Of a stretch of DNA of 64,000 bases, positions 54,933 through 62,876 are shown in pieces; position 1 is the stretch's first letter, and every line of letters starts with the position of its first letter. A program made the translations under genes and the position numbers. The stretch spans positions 4,836,001 to 4,900,000 of the forward strand of contig NZ_FMHV01000002.1 of assembly GCF_900091465.1 (NCBI RefSeq). Direction: 5' to 3'. Origin of the DNA: Micromonospora rhizosphaerae. Lineage in GTDB: Bacteria > Actinomycetota > Actinomycetes > Mycobacteriales > Micromonosporaceae. Under the pieces are notes generated by a model. That model was not told the DNA's origin and ran no database searches. It saw only the letters and a list, made by a program, of their open reading frames with translations.

Positions 54933-55812
54933 TCCGCACCGGCAGGTCCAGCGCCCGCTCCCCGTCGGCGTACGTGGTGATGCCCTCGGCGGACACCTCC
55001 ACCGTCCGGGCCCGGTAGCTGCGCACCAGCGGGTGGTTGACATGGGTGCCCTGGTAGATGCGCGGCTTCACCCGCATCAGGGTCCGCCGGTCGAACCGCC
55101 CTCCGACCACCACGTCCAGCAGCCCGTCGGTCGGATCGGCATCGGGGCAGATTCGCATCCCGCCGCCGTAGGTGGGGCAGTTGCCCACCGCCACCAGAAC
55201 GGCGTCCACCTCCTGCGCCTCGCCGTCGAGACGCAGGGTGTACCGGCGCGGGCGCAGCCGGGCCAGCTCCACCAGGATCGCCAGGTCGTAGCGGCGCGGT
55301 CCGCGCGGCCAGCGCATCCGGTTGGCTCGCTCGTTGACGATCGCGTCGAAGCCGGCCGCGACAACCGCCCCGTACCAGCGGTCGTCGCCGTCGGCGCCGC
55401 TCATCCGGGCCAGGTCGATTGGTCGGGTCCGCCCCTCCCGCAGCGCGGCCGCGATCACGTCGACGGCGGCGAGCGGGTCGGCGGGGAACCCGGTGTCGAC
55501 GGCGAAGTCGTTACCCGTGCCGGCGGGAACGGGGCCGAACGGCACCGCCGTACCGGCGACCGCCTGCAACGCCCGGTGGACCGTGCCGTCGCCACCGACC
55601 GCGACCAGCGCGCTGGCACCGTCGGCGACCGCCGCGTCGCACGCCGCCTCCGCCTCGGCCGGGGTGTGCGCCTCCAGCAGCCGGACCGGACGGCCGGCGT
55701 CCGCCAGCCGCTCGAGCAGTCGGGGCAACAGGCCACGGTGCCGTCCCCGGCCGGCGGTCGGGTTGGCCAGCACGGCGACGGGGCCGGCGGAGAGGTGATC
55801 GTCTGCGGTCAC
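54895..55812 (-). CDS. Diacylglycerol/lipid kinase family protein
   Basis: This 305-residue protein has the diacylglycerol kinase catalytic signature VAVGGDGTVHRALQ and PAGTGNDFAVDTGF, with LANPTAGRGRHRGLLPRLL at the N-terminus and the C-terminal TYADGERALDLPVRI. It should phosphorylate a lipid such as diacylglycerol or phosphatidylinositol precursor. GTG 55812 has TACGGT seven bases upstream. The overlap with the EamA gene is convergent. Confidence 0.9.
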   Translation of the reverse strand: MTADDHLSAGPVAVLANPTAGRGRHRGLLPRLLERLADAGRPVRLLEAHTPAEAEAACDAAVADGASALVAVGGDGTVHRALQAVAGTAVPFGPVPAGTGNDFAVDTGFPADPLAAVDVIAAALREGRTRPIDLARMSGADGDDRWYGAVVAAGFDAIVNERANRMRWPRGPRRYDLAILVELARLRPRRYTLRLDGEAQEVDAVLVAVGNCPTYGGGMRICPDADPTDGLLDVVVGGRFDRRTLMRVKPRIYQGTHVNHPLVRSYRARTVEVSAEGITTYADGERALDLPVRITAVPQAVRLLR

Positions 55813-55819
55813 GGCGAGC

Positions 55820-55825
55820 ACCGTA
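55820..55825 (-). promoter_or_regulatory. -10 box of a leaderless promoter for the lipid kinase gene
   Basis: TACGGT on the minus strand ends seven bases before GTG 55812. Confidence 0.6.
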
Positions 55826-55904
55826 CCGGTACGACCCCACGCCCTCACCTCCGGCGGAAGGCAGAGGCCGGGTCGCCCGGACGGACAAGGCCCGCGCCGA
55901 CGGA

Positions 55905-55910
55905 TAGTCT
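55905..55910 (+). promoter_or_regulatory. -10 box of a leaderless promoter for the 148-residue membrane protein
   Basis: TAGTCT lies seven bases before the GTG at 55918. Confidence 0.65.
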
Positions 55911-55917
55911 CCGCTGC

Positions 55918-56364
55918 GTGATCTCCGTGGCGGGGCGCACGCGGGGAACCGTCGTGCTGGCGCTCGGTTCGGTGATCTGCGTCCTCACCTGCTGCGGAGT
56001 GCTCGATCTGGTCGGCAAGGCGAATGACAGACAGGACCGGCGGGCGGCCCGGGCTGCGCTGGGCGGGTATCTGACGCGGGTGGAGGATGGCGACTACCTT
56101 GCCGCGTACCAGCAACTCTGCTCCGACGTGCTCGAGGACTACCCCGAAACGGAGCATGTGGCATTCCTCCGCCAGCAGCGGGCGTTCGTGTCCTACGCGA
56201 TCGGCGACCCGACGGAGTCCAGCGGCATCGACGGGACGTACCTGGCATTCCCCGTCAGCCTGACCTACGTCGACGGCTCCGCCGACGAGATCGGTCTGGT
56301 CGTCGGTCTGCAGACCGACGGCCCGAAGGTCTGCGACAGCGAATCCTGGCGCTCCGGATCTTGA
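55918..56364 (+). CDS. Hypothetical membrane-anchored protein
   Basis: This 148-residue protein has an N-terminal hydrophobic helix (VVLALGSVICVLTCCGVL) and a soluble domain beginning ALGGYLTRVEDGDYLAAYQQ that could be an NTF2-like/DUF4878 fold, common in actinobacterial anchored proteins. GTG 55918 is supported by TAGTCT. The cysteine-rich helix (CVLTCC) could be a lipobox-like site but is not canonical. The function is unknown. Confidence 0.75.
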   Translation: MISVAGRTRGTVVLALGSVICVLTCCGVLDLVGKANDRQDRRAARAALGGYLTRVEDGDYLAAYQQLCSDVLEDYPETEHVAFLRQQRAFVSYAIGDPTESSGIDGTYLAFPVSLTYVDGSADEIGLVVGLQTDGPKVCDSESWRSGS

Positions 56365-56379
56365 TCGCAACACCCGTCC

Positions 56380-56475
56380 CGAAGAGCTGTCCGGGCCGGC
56401 TCCGTCGACGCCGACCGCCGGCTCGCCTTCCAGGCCGACTATCCGGTACGCGATCCGGCCGCAAGTAGCCGGTGA
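56380..56475 (+). other. Coding-like relic, C-terminal fragment
   Basis: An open frame ends RAGSVDADRRLAFQADYP and VRDPAASSR with a stop at 56473-56475. It has no start or ribosome site. It may be debris of a gene. It could be chance. Confidence 0.25.
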
Positions 56476-56503
56476 CGGGGCAGCCGGGCCACGGATCGGC
56501 CAT

Positions 56504-56509
56504 TATCGT
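56504..56509 (+). promoter_or_regulatory. -10 box of a leaderless promoter for the 56516 lipoprotein
   Basis: TATCGT ends six bases before the ATG at 56516. Confidence 0.6.
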
Positions 56510-56515
56510 GCGCCC

Positions 56516-57088
56516 ATGAGATGGCGATCGTGCCTGCCGTTCGCCGCGATGCTCGCGGCGACGCTGACCGGCTGCGGGTGGGTGGGCGCACACGACGCCG
56601 CCCGGGTGCCGGGCTGCACCGTGCCCGACGACGAGGACGGGCTGCTGGACGCGTACGCCGACGACCCGGTCCTCGCGGTGCGGCCGCAGGGGGCGCGGCG
56701 CGCGGGTGACGTCATCCGCAGCAAGGGATGCGAGCGGGTGAGCCGGGAGGACACCACGAACACCTCCGTGTCCCTCACCTGGCGGCTGTCGCGCGGCTAC
56801 GACGATGGGGCGCTGCGACGCACGTTCGACCCGGTGGCCCGGGAGGCGGGCTGGCGGTTCACGCCGGCCGGCGACCGCGGGCCGGTCGCGGACGGATCGG
56901 TCTTCCTCACCTACTGCCGTAGCGTGCTTGAGGTGCCCAGCCGCCTCGTCATCCGCTCGGATCCGGAGCAACGGGTCGATGTCCGCCCGAGCACGGCGGA
57001 CCGGCCGCCGTCGCCGCAGTGGTCAGTGCTCAGCCCGGCCGGCATCTACGTCACCATCTACGCCGACCCGACCTGTCCCACGCCCTGA
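56516..57088 (+). CDS. Secreted lipoprotein of unknown function
   Basis: This 190-residue protein starts MRWRSCLPFAAMLAATLT and has the lipobox LTGC, so it is probably an outer-surface lipoprotein. The rest is a soluble domain with no known motif. The ATG at 56516 is supported by TATCGT and no Shine-Dalgarno. It may be related to the neighbouring anchored protein gene, but no link is proven. Confidence 0.8.
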   Translation: MRWRSCLPFAAMLAATLTGCGWVGAHDAARVPGCTVPDDEDGLLDAYADDPVLAVRPQGARRAGDVIRSKGCERVSREDTTNTSVSLTWRLSRGYDDGALRRTFDPVAREAGWRFTPAGDRGPVADGSVFLTYCRSVLEVPSRLVIRSDPEQRVDVRPSTADRPPSPQWSVLSPAGIYVTIYADPTCPTP

Positions 57089-57180
57089 CGAGCGGAAGAC
57101 GGGAGATTTGCGTCCCCGGCCTGATCGGTCGCAGCCACCACCGTGAATCACCCCCGTCCACATCAACGATGCCGGGGACG

Positions 57181-58060
57181 TCAACCTGTCAGCGCGACGC
57201 TGATCGCCCGGACGTGGGGCGGGGCCATGGACGCCCAGAAGGCATTGTCGTGGCAGCCGGTGGTGACCTGGACGACGCCCGGGTTCGGTAGCCGGTCGCG
57301 CAGCGTCCGCACGGCCGGGGCGAACGGGTCGGCCGCGCCGATCGCGATCCGCGCCGGCAGCCCGGCGAGCTCCCGGGCGCGGGCGGTCACGTCGTACCGG
57401 GCCCACTCCCGGGCGCTGTCGAAGGCGCCGGCGTTGACGCCCCGGGCGTCGGCGTAGGAGTGGAAGATCGCCGGTGAGGTGGCCACCACCGCCCGGAAGC
57501 GGCCGGGGTGGGTCAGCGCGGCCAGCAGCGCCCCGTACCCGCCATCGACCAGCCGGCCACCGCGATCCGGTCGGTGCGCAGACCGCGTTCGGCGAGCAGC
57601 GGCAGGAACTCGTCGACGAGCATGCCGAGCGGGTCGTCGTCGGCGTGTGGATGCCAGTAACCGTTCCCGCCGTCCGGCGCGGCGAGGGCGAACGGGGCCA
57701 CCCCGTCCCGCATCGCGCCGGCGAGGAACTCCGGGTACCGGGCGGCCGCGACGGCGGTGCCGGCGTTCGCCGCGTACCCGTGCAGGGCCAGGCAGACGGG
57801 TAGCTTCGCGCCCGGGGCGTACCCGGGTGGGTAGGAGATGGCGAAGCCGATCTCTCGGCGGCGCGCCGCGGAGCGGAAGTTCCCGGTGACCGGCGGCGGC
57901 GTCGGCCCGGCCGGGCGTCGCAGCGACCGAGCGCGTGGTTGAGCACCGACCGGCCGGCTAGCACCTCGACGTCGACCAGGGCGACACCGCCCGCGCCGAG
58001 CCCCGCGACACCCACGGCGGCGCCGCGGGACTGGAGGAGCCGACGTCGGGTGACCGGCAT
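57181..58060 (-). pseudogene. Secreted alpha/beta hydrolase (esterase) with two frameshifts
   Basis: The N-terminus, MPVTRRRLLQSRGAAVGVAG, is a Tat-type signal in one frame; the frame changes near 57900-57925 to read RRREIGFAISYPPGYAPGAK, PVCLALHGYAANAG and RIAVAGWSMAG; a second shift near 57541 leads to GYGALLAALTHPGRFRAVVA, then TSPAIFHSYAD. Motif GWSMGGYG is expected for the Ser elbow, and one G is missing exactly there. So this is a single esterase gene with two frame breaks, either a pseudogene or sequence errors. Confidence 0.75.
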
Positions 58061-58081
58061 CCGGTCACCCGAGACGCCGGT

Positions 58082-58501
58082 TCATTCGAGGTGCGGCGGC
58101 AGCATCGCCAGCGTCGGCGCGAGCTGCGAGTGCAGCGGCTCCGGCAGGGCGTCGCGGCTGTACCAGCCGAGCCGGTCGAACTTGTGCGGCTCGCCGATGG
58201 CGACCGTGGCCGGGTCGACCCGGACCGCGAAGACCACCGCCACCCAGTGCGAGGGCGGGTCGTCGCGCAGCACGTTGCGGACCCCGAGCAGGGTGATCGC
58301 CAGCGGTGACGTCGCGTACTCCTCGCGGACCTCGCGGGTGACGGCGGCCTCGAAGGTCTCGCCGTACTCCAGCGCGCCCGCGCCGGTGTCCCAGGTGCCG
58401 GGTTCGTCGCGGGCCCCGGCACCGCGCCGGGCGAGCAGCAGCCGGCCGGCGCCGTCGTGGCAGACGAAGACGCAGGACACCGAGGGAGTACGCGGAGACA
58501 T
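58082..58501 (-). CDS. NUDIX hydrolase
   Basis: The 139-residue protein has the Nudix box GALEYGETFEAAVTREVREE (G, then E, then REVREE with the right spacing), with RRGAGARDEPGTWDTG before it. It should hydrolyse a nucleoside diphosphate linked compound. The ATG at 58501 is directly after the ArsR-type relic on the same strand, so both may once have been one transcript. Confidence 0.87.
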   Translation of the reverse strand: MSPRTPSVSCVFVCHDGAGRLLLARRGAGARDEPGTWDTGAGALEYGETFEAAVTREVREEYATSPLAITLLGVRNVLRDDPPSHWVAVVFAVRVDPATVAIGEPHKFDRLGWYSRDALPEPLHSQLAPTLAMLPPHLE

Positions 58502-58505
58502 CAGC

Positions 58506-58990
58506 TCATTCTGCGCGACCGGTCTCCTCGGTCGACCCGGCCCCGGCGATCAACGCCTCCGCGGAGCTGGTCCGGGCGTAGAGCAGGAGCCGCCCGACCC
58601 GATGGGTGCCCACCAACCCGGCGTCGCGCAGCGCGGTGAGGTGGTGCGACACCGTGCCGGCGGTGACCCCGCGGCGCCGGGCCAGCTCGGTGGTGGCGGT
58701 CGGCACGGCCAGCTCGTGCAGCAGCGTCGCCCGGGTGCGGCCCAGGACCCGGGCCAGGGCCTCGCTGGCCGGGGCCGCGCTGCGCTCCCAGAGTGTCCCG
58801 ACCGCGCGGGCCGGACAGCGCAGGACCGGCTGCGCGGCCCGCTCGGACAGGTTGGACCAGACCCGCGACCCGGCGAAGACCGACGGGACCAGCAGCAGGC
58901 CCCGGCCGTCCAGGGCCACCTCACCGGAGTGGGTCAGGTGGTCCACGTGCAACGTCCCGTCGTCCCAGGAGACGTACTGGTCGATCCGGT
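58506..58990 (-). pseudogene. ArsR-type regulator with DUF5937-like region, N-terminus lost
   Basis: The remaining part reads QYVSWDDGTLHVDHLTHSGE, RGLLLVPSVFAGSRVWSNL and a winged-helix motif HELAVPTATTELARRRGVTA, then GTVSHHLTALRDAGLVG. In complete relatives, about 150 or more residues precede this region. Here the frame begins at 58990 without a proper start (only a TTG at 58952), so the gene looks truncated. A relic of a different gene (58994-59071, opposite strand) abuts the break, suggesting a deletion. Confidence 0.6.
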
Positions 58991-58993
58991 TGA

Positions 58994-59071
58994 CTGACCT
59001 GGCTGCCGGTGTTCCGCCCGCCGCTGCGGACGCTGACCGACCCGGCCGCGCTGCCCGCAGCCGACCGCTGA
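58994..59071 (+). pseudogene. C-terminal relic on the plus strand at the deletion junction
   Basis: After an in-frame TGA (58991-58993) the frame reads LTWLPVFRPPLRTLTDPAAL and PAADR and stops at 59069-59071. It looks like the tail of a membrane transporter, but the family is not identified. It meets the broken ArsR-type gene at about 58990. Confidence 0.4.
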
Positions 59072-59236
59072 CCGGCCCGACGCCCGCGAAGCGGACCGCC
59101 TCCCGCCGCGAACGCGCCCCCCGCCGGCTGTTACCTGACGGTTACCCGGCTGCGAAGCCGCTGTGGCACGCCGGTCCGACCGTCGAGCCGGGACCACCGG
59201 TGGTGGTCCCCAGTGGAGCACCGACAGGAGGACACG

Positions 59237-59791
59237 ATGAGACTGAAGAGAGCGCTGCTGGCGCTGGCCGTCGTGCTCGGCGGGCTGGTCGCCGGCACGG
59301 GCGGCGCCACCGCGGCGACGCCGTACTGCGGGATCACCTGGGGCAGCACGGCCAAGGCGGCCGGCACGCTCAGCACCGGCCCGCTGGTCGAGGTCCGCAC
59401 CGGCCAGCACGACTGCTGGGACCGGGTGGTCTTCGAGTTCGCCGGCCCGGCCAACGGCTACTCGGTCGCGTACGGGGAGACCTTGACCGAGGGGCAGGGG
59501 CTGGCGCTGTCCCCCTACACCGCCGGCGGCGCGCTGCTCCGGGTCTCCCTGCGGGCCCCGGCGTACGACGAGCAGCACGTCGCCACCGTGCCGTACCGCA
59601 CCGGGCAGCACGCGGCCAACGCGCTGGGCTACCGGACGCTGCGGGACGTGGTCTTCGGCGGCAGCTTCGAGGGCTACACCACCTTCGCCGTCGGCGTCCG
59701 GGCGCAGCTGCCGTACCGGGTGTTCGTCCTCCCCGGTCCGGGCACCCACAGCCGGATCGTGATCGACGTGGCCCACCGGTGGCAGCAGTGA
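59237..59791 (+). CDS. Secreted AMIN-like protein
   Basis: This 184-residue protein has a signal peptide (MRLKRALLALAVVLGGLVAG) and a single soluble domain with FEFAGPANGYSVAYGE and HSRIVIDVAHRW, resembling the AMIN-like domain found in actinobacterial secreted proteins that bind the cell wall. ATG 59237 has AGGAGG five bases upstream. It precedes a large palindromic terminator and the RR-HK-GerMN operon. Confidence 0.8.
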   Translation: MRLKRALLALAVVLGGLVAGTGGATAATPYCGITWGSTAKAAGTLSTGPLVEVRTGQHDCWDRVVFEFAGPANGYSVAYGETLTEGQGLALSPYTAGGALLRVSLRAPAYDEQHVATVPYRTGQHAANALGYRTLRDVVFGGSFEGYTTFAVGVRAQLPYRVFVLPGPGTHSRIVIDVAHRWQQ

Positions 59792-59800
59792 CCCACTCGG

Positions 59801-59832
59801 CGGTGATGAGGGCCGGCCGGCCCTCATCACCG
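59801..59832. terminator. 32-bp perfect palindrome terminator
   Basis: The sequence from 59801 to 59832 is its own reverse complement, centred on 59816/59817 with GGCC pairs at the middle (CGGTGATGAGGG at the start). It starts ten bases after the AMIN-like stop, so it is probably a bidirectional terminator separating that gene from the two-component operon. Confidence 0.75.
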
Positions 59833-59868
59833 ACCGTTGCGCCAGGGTCCCGGGCCGTCGTGCCGGGC

Positions 59869-59874
59869 TACCCT
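59869..59874 (+). promoter_or_regulatory. -10 box upstream of the response regulator
   Basis: TACCCT lies nine bases before the ATG at 59884, so the transcript would have a leader of only a few bases. Confidence 0.45.
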
Positions 59875-59883
59875 GAGATCCTC

Positions 59884-60564
59884 ATGGAGGGCCGCGTGCT
59901 ACTGGTCGAGGACGATGCCTCCATCCGGGAGGTGACCGCCCTCGGTCTGCGGCGGGCCGGGTTCCGAGTGGAGACCGCGGTCGACGGCCGGGCGGCCCTG
60001 GCCGCCTGGCGGGCCCGGCCGATGGACCTGATCGTGCTCGACGTGATGCTGCCCGGCCTGGACGGCTTCGAGGTCTGCCGGGAGGTCCGCCGGACCAGTC
60101 AGGTGCCGATCCTGATGCTCACCGCACGCACCGACACCATCGACGTGGTGGTCGGCCTGGAGTGCGGCGCCGACGACTACCTCCGCAAGCCGTTCGACCT
60201 GCCGGAGCTGGTCGCCCGGGTCCGCGCGGTGCTGCGCCGGACGGTCGCCCCGGTCGAGGAGACCACCGTGACGGTCGGCCCGTTGGAGATCGACCCGGCG
60301 CGGTTCGTGGCCCGCAAGGCGGGCCGGGAGCTGACCCTGACCGCGACCGAGTTCCGGCTGCTGCTGGAGCTGGCCCGCCGACCCGGGCAGGTGTTCACCC
60401 GCGAGCTGCTGCTGGACCGGGTGTGGGGGCACGCCTACCTCGGCGACTCCCGGCTGGTGGACGTGGCGGTGCAACGGCTGCGCGGCAAGGTCGAGGACGA
60501 CCCGGGCCACCCCGTGCTGATCAGGACGGTCCGCGGCGCCGGCTACAAGCTGTCGACGGGGTGA
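59884..60564 (+). CDS. OmpR-family response regulator (MtrA-like)
   Basis: This 226-residue regulator has LLVEDDASIRE, the phosphoacceptor in LIVLDVMLPGLDGFE, Lys in DYLRKPFD, and a winged-helix domain with FTRELLLDRVWGHAYLGDSR. It starts an operon with a histidine kinase and a GerMN lipoprotein, an arrangement like mtrA-mtrB-lpqB. ATG 59884 is used; GTG 59896 with GGAGG upstream is an alternative that would shorten it by four residues. Confidence 0.92.
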   Translation: MEGRVLLVEDDASIREVTALGLRRAGFRVETAVDGRAALAAWRARPMDLIVLDVMLPGLDGFEVCREVRRTSQVPILMLTARTDTIDVVVGLECGADDYLRKPFDLPELVARVRAVLRRTVAPVEETTVTVGPLEIDPARFVARKAGRELTLTATEFRLLLELARRPGQVFTRELLLDRVWGHAYLGDSRLVDVAVQRLRGKVEDDPGHPVLIRTVRGAGYKLSTG

Positions 60565-60571
60565 GGGCCCG

Positions 60572-61975
60572 ATGGTGGCGGGCAGCGTGTCACCGGGGCG
60601 CCTGCGGCGCCGGCTCGTCATCGCGTTCGTGCTCGTCGCCGGCGTCTCCGCCGGGGTGCTCGCCGGTGGCTCGTACCTGATGCTGCGGCAGGCCCGGCTC
60701 GACGGCTCGCTGCAACGCGCGGCGGCCGACGCCCGCTACCAGCTGGTGCTGGCCGGACAGTTCCTGCCGCTCACCGACACCCGCCGGGCGGACCTGCTGA
60801 CCAGCTTCGAGGCCAGTGGACGGCACGTGCTGCTGATCGCCGGCGACGCCGAGGCGTCGAACCCCCGGTTCGCGCCGGTGCCCGGCCGCGCCCTGCGGGA
60901 GGCGGTCGCCGCGGGGCACCTCGGCTACCAGCGCTCCCCCGACGGCGCCCGGCCGCAACTGCTGGTGGTCGGCGGCCGGATCCCCGGCTCCACCGCCGAG
61001 CTGTACGTGGTGACCGTGGAGGACGAGCTCGTCGGCGGCCTGCATCAGCTCCGTACGGCGTTGGCGGTCGGCTGGGGGGTGGTGGTGCTGCTCGCCGCCG
61101 CGGTCGGCAACACCCTGGCCCGTCGGACCCTGGAGCCGGTGGGCCGGGCCAGCCGGGCGGCCCGGGCGGTCGCCGAGGGGCTGCTGGACACCCGGCTGCC
61201 GGTGCAGGGCCGGGACGAGTTCAGCGCCTGGGCCGCCTCGTTCAACGAGATGGCCGATGCGCTGGAGACGAAGATCGAAGCGCTTTCCCGGGCCCAGGCC
61301 CGGGAGCGGCGGTTCACCGCCGACGTCGCGCACGAGCTGCGTACCCCGGTGACCGCGCTGGTCGCGGCGGGGTCGCTGCTCGGCGAGCAGCTGAACACGC
61401 TGCCCGCGGACGCCCGCCGGGCCGCCGAACTTCTCGTCACCGACGTGGTCCGGCTGCGACGACTGGTCGAGGAGCTGATGGAGATCTCCCGACTGGACGC
61501 CGGGCAGGAGATCGTCGCGGTCCGCCCGGTGGACGTCCCGGCCCTGCTGCGCACCATCGTGGACGCGCGCGGCTGGAGCGGCCGGGTCGCCGTGACCGGC
61601 GATGCCGCCCGCGTCCCGACCGACCCGCGCCGCCTGGAACGGGTGCTGGCCAATCTGGTGAGCAACGCGGTCGAGCACGGCGGCGGCGAGATCCGAGCCG
61701 AGGTACGGCAGGACGGCCCGCTGATCACGGTCACCGTCATCGACCGGGGGCCGGGCATCCCCGCCGAGCACCTGCCGCACCTGTTCGACCGCTTCTACAA
61801 GGTCGATCCGTCCCGCACCGGACCGGGCAGCGGGCTCGGGTTGGCCATCGCCCTGGAGAACGCCCGCCTGCTCGGCGCCCGCCTGCTCGTGCACAGCGAG
61901 ACCGGCGTCGGCACCGAGTTCCGGCTGGAACTGCCCGCGAACGGCGACCTCGCCGGAGAGGACGGTCCCCGGTGA
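60572..61975 (+). CDS. HAMP sensor histidine kinase (MtrB-like)
   Basis: This 467-residue kinase has two membrane helices flanking an extracytoplasmic domain (about residues 15-170), a HAMP segment (GNTLARRTLEPVGRASRAAR), the H box FTADVAHELRTPVTALVAAG, the N box NLVSNAVEHGGGEI and G boxes (DRGPGIPAEHLPHLFDRFYK, GSGLGLAIA). It signals to the response regulator encoded just upstream, probably from the cell envelope. The stop overlaps the lipoprotein GTG. Confidence 0.93.
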   Translation: MVAGSVSPGRLRRRLVIAFVLVAGVSAGVLAGGSYLMLRQARLDGSLQRAAADARYQLVLAGQFLPLTDTRRADLLTSFEASGRHVLLIAGDAEASNPRFAPVPGRALREAVAAGHLGYQRSPDGARPQLLVVGGRIPGSTAELYVVTVEDELVGGLHQLRTALAVGWGVVVLLAAAVGNTLARRTLEPVGRASRAARAVAEGLLDTRLPVQGRDEFSAWAASFNEMADALETKIEALSRAQARERRFTADVAHELRTPVTALVAAGSLLGEQLNTLPADARRAAELLVTDVVRLRRLVEELMEISRLDAGQEIVAVRPVDVPALLRTIVDARGWSGRVAVTGDAARVPTDPRRLERVLANLVSNAVEHGGGEIRAEVRQDGPLITVTVIDRGPGIPAEHLPHLFDRFYKVDPSRTGPGSGLGLAIALENARLLGARLLVHSETGVGTEFRLELPANGDLAGEDGPR

Positions 61976-62865
61976 AACGACCCCTCGCCCTGCTCGCCGC
62001 CATCGCGCTGCTGGCCGCCGGCTGCGCGGACGCCCGGTCCGGGACGCTCGGTCCGGCGCCGACCGCCGCGCCGCCCGCCGAGACCACCGCCGCCCCGCCC
62101 ACCAAGGTCCCGCCGCTGACGACCGGCACCCCAACGCCGCGGCCGTCCCCGGGAACACCGACCTCGACCGGCCGGCCCGGCGACCCCGCACCGTCCGGCA
62201 CCATCACCCTGCAGCTGTGGTTCGTCTCGGCCGGAAGGATCGTGCCGACCCAGCGCACCCGGCCGGCCACCGTAGCGACATCCCGGCTGGCCCTCACCGA
62301 GCTGGCCGCCGGGCCATCGCCCGCCGAGGCCGCGGCCGGTCTGACCACCCTGCTGCCGACCGGCGTCGAGGTCGTCCGCATTGTCGAGGGACTGGCGGTG
62401 GTGAGCCCTCCGCCGGGCTTCTCCGACGGCGGGGCAGCGACGGTCCGGCTCCGCCGGGCCCAGGTGGTCTACACCCTCACCCAGTTCCCCACCGTGCGCC
62501 GGGTCGCCTTCCCGGCGGGCGAGTCCGTCTCGCGGCGCGACTACGCCGACCTCCTGCCGGCGATCGTGGTGACCGCCCCGACCATCGGCCAGCGGGTCAC
62601 CAGCCCGGTGACCCTCGCCGGCACCGCGCAGGTCTTCGAGGCGACCGTCAGCATCCGCATCCTCGACAGCGCCGGACGGGAGATCGCCACCGCCTTCACC
62701 ACCGCCAGTTGCGGCACCGGTTGTCGCGGTGACTACCGCACCGCGGTCGCCTACCGACTCGCCACGACCCAGCCCGGCACCGTCGAGGTGTACGAGGTAT
62801 CGGCCCGCGACGGTTCCCGGATCAACGTCGTGAGGATTCCCGTCGTCGTCACCGCCAGCAGGTGA
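61972..62865 (+). CDS. GerMN-domain lipoprotein (LpqB-like)
   Basis: This 297-residue protein has a signal and the lipobox LAAGC, a Pro/Thr linker, a GerMN domain (ITLQLWFVSAGRIVPTQR, RLALTELAAGPSPAEAAAGL, VYTLTQFPTVRRVAF) and a C-terminal Ig-like Gmad2-like domain (VTAPTIGQRVTSPVTLAGTA). GTG 61972 overlaps the kinase stop in GTGA. With the kinase and regulator it forms an mtrAB-lpqB-like envelope-sensing module; it may modulate the kinase. Confidence 0.87.
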   Translation: MKRPLALLAAIALLAAGCADARSGTLGPAPTAAPPAETTAAPPTKVPPLTTGTPTPRPSPGTPTSTGRPGDPAPSGTITLQLWFVSAGRIVPTQRTRPATVATSRLALTELAAGPSPAEAAAGLTTLLPTGVEVVRIVEGLAVVSPPPGFSDGGAATVRLRRAQVVYTLTQFPTVRRVAFPAGESVSRRDYADLLPAIVVTAPTIGQRVTSPVTLAGTAQVFEATVSIRILDSAGREIATAFTTASCGTGCRGDYRTAVAYRLATTQPGTVEVYEVSARDGSRINVVRIPVVVTASR

Positions 62866-62876
62866 GCAAGGCACCG

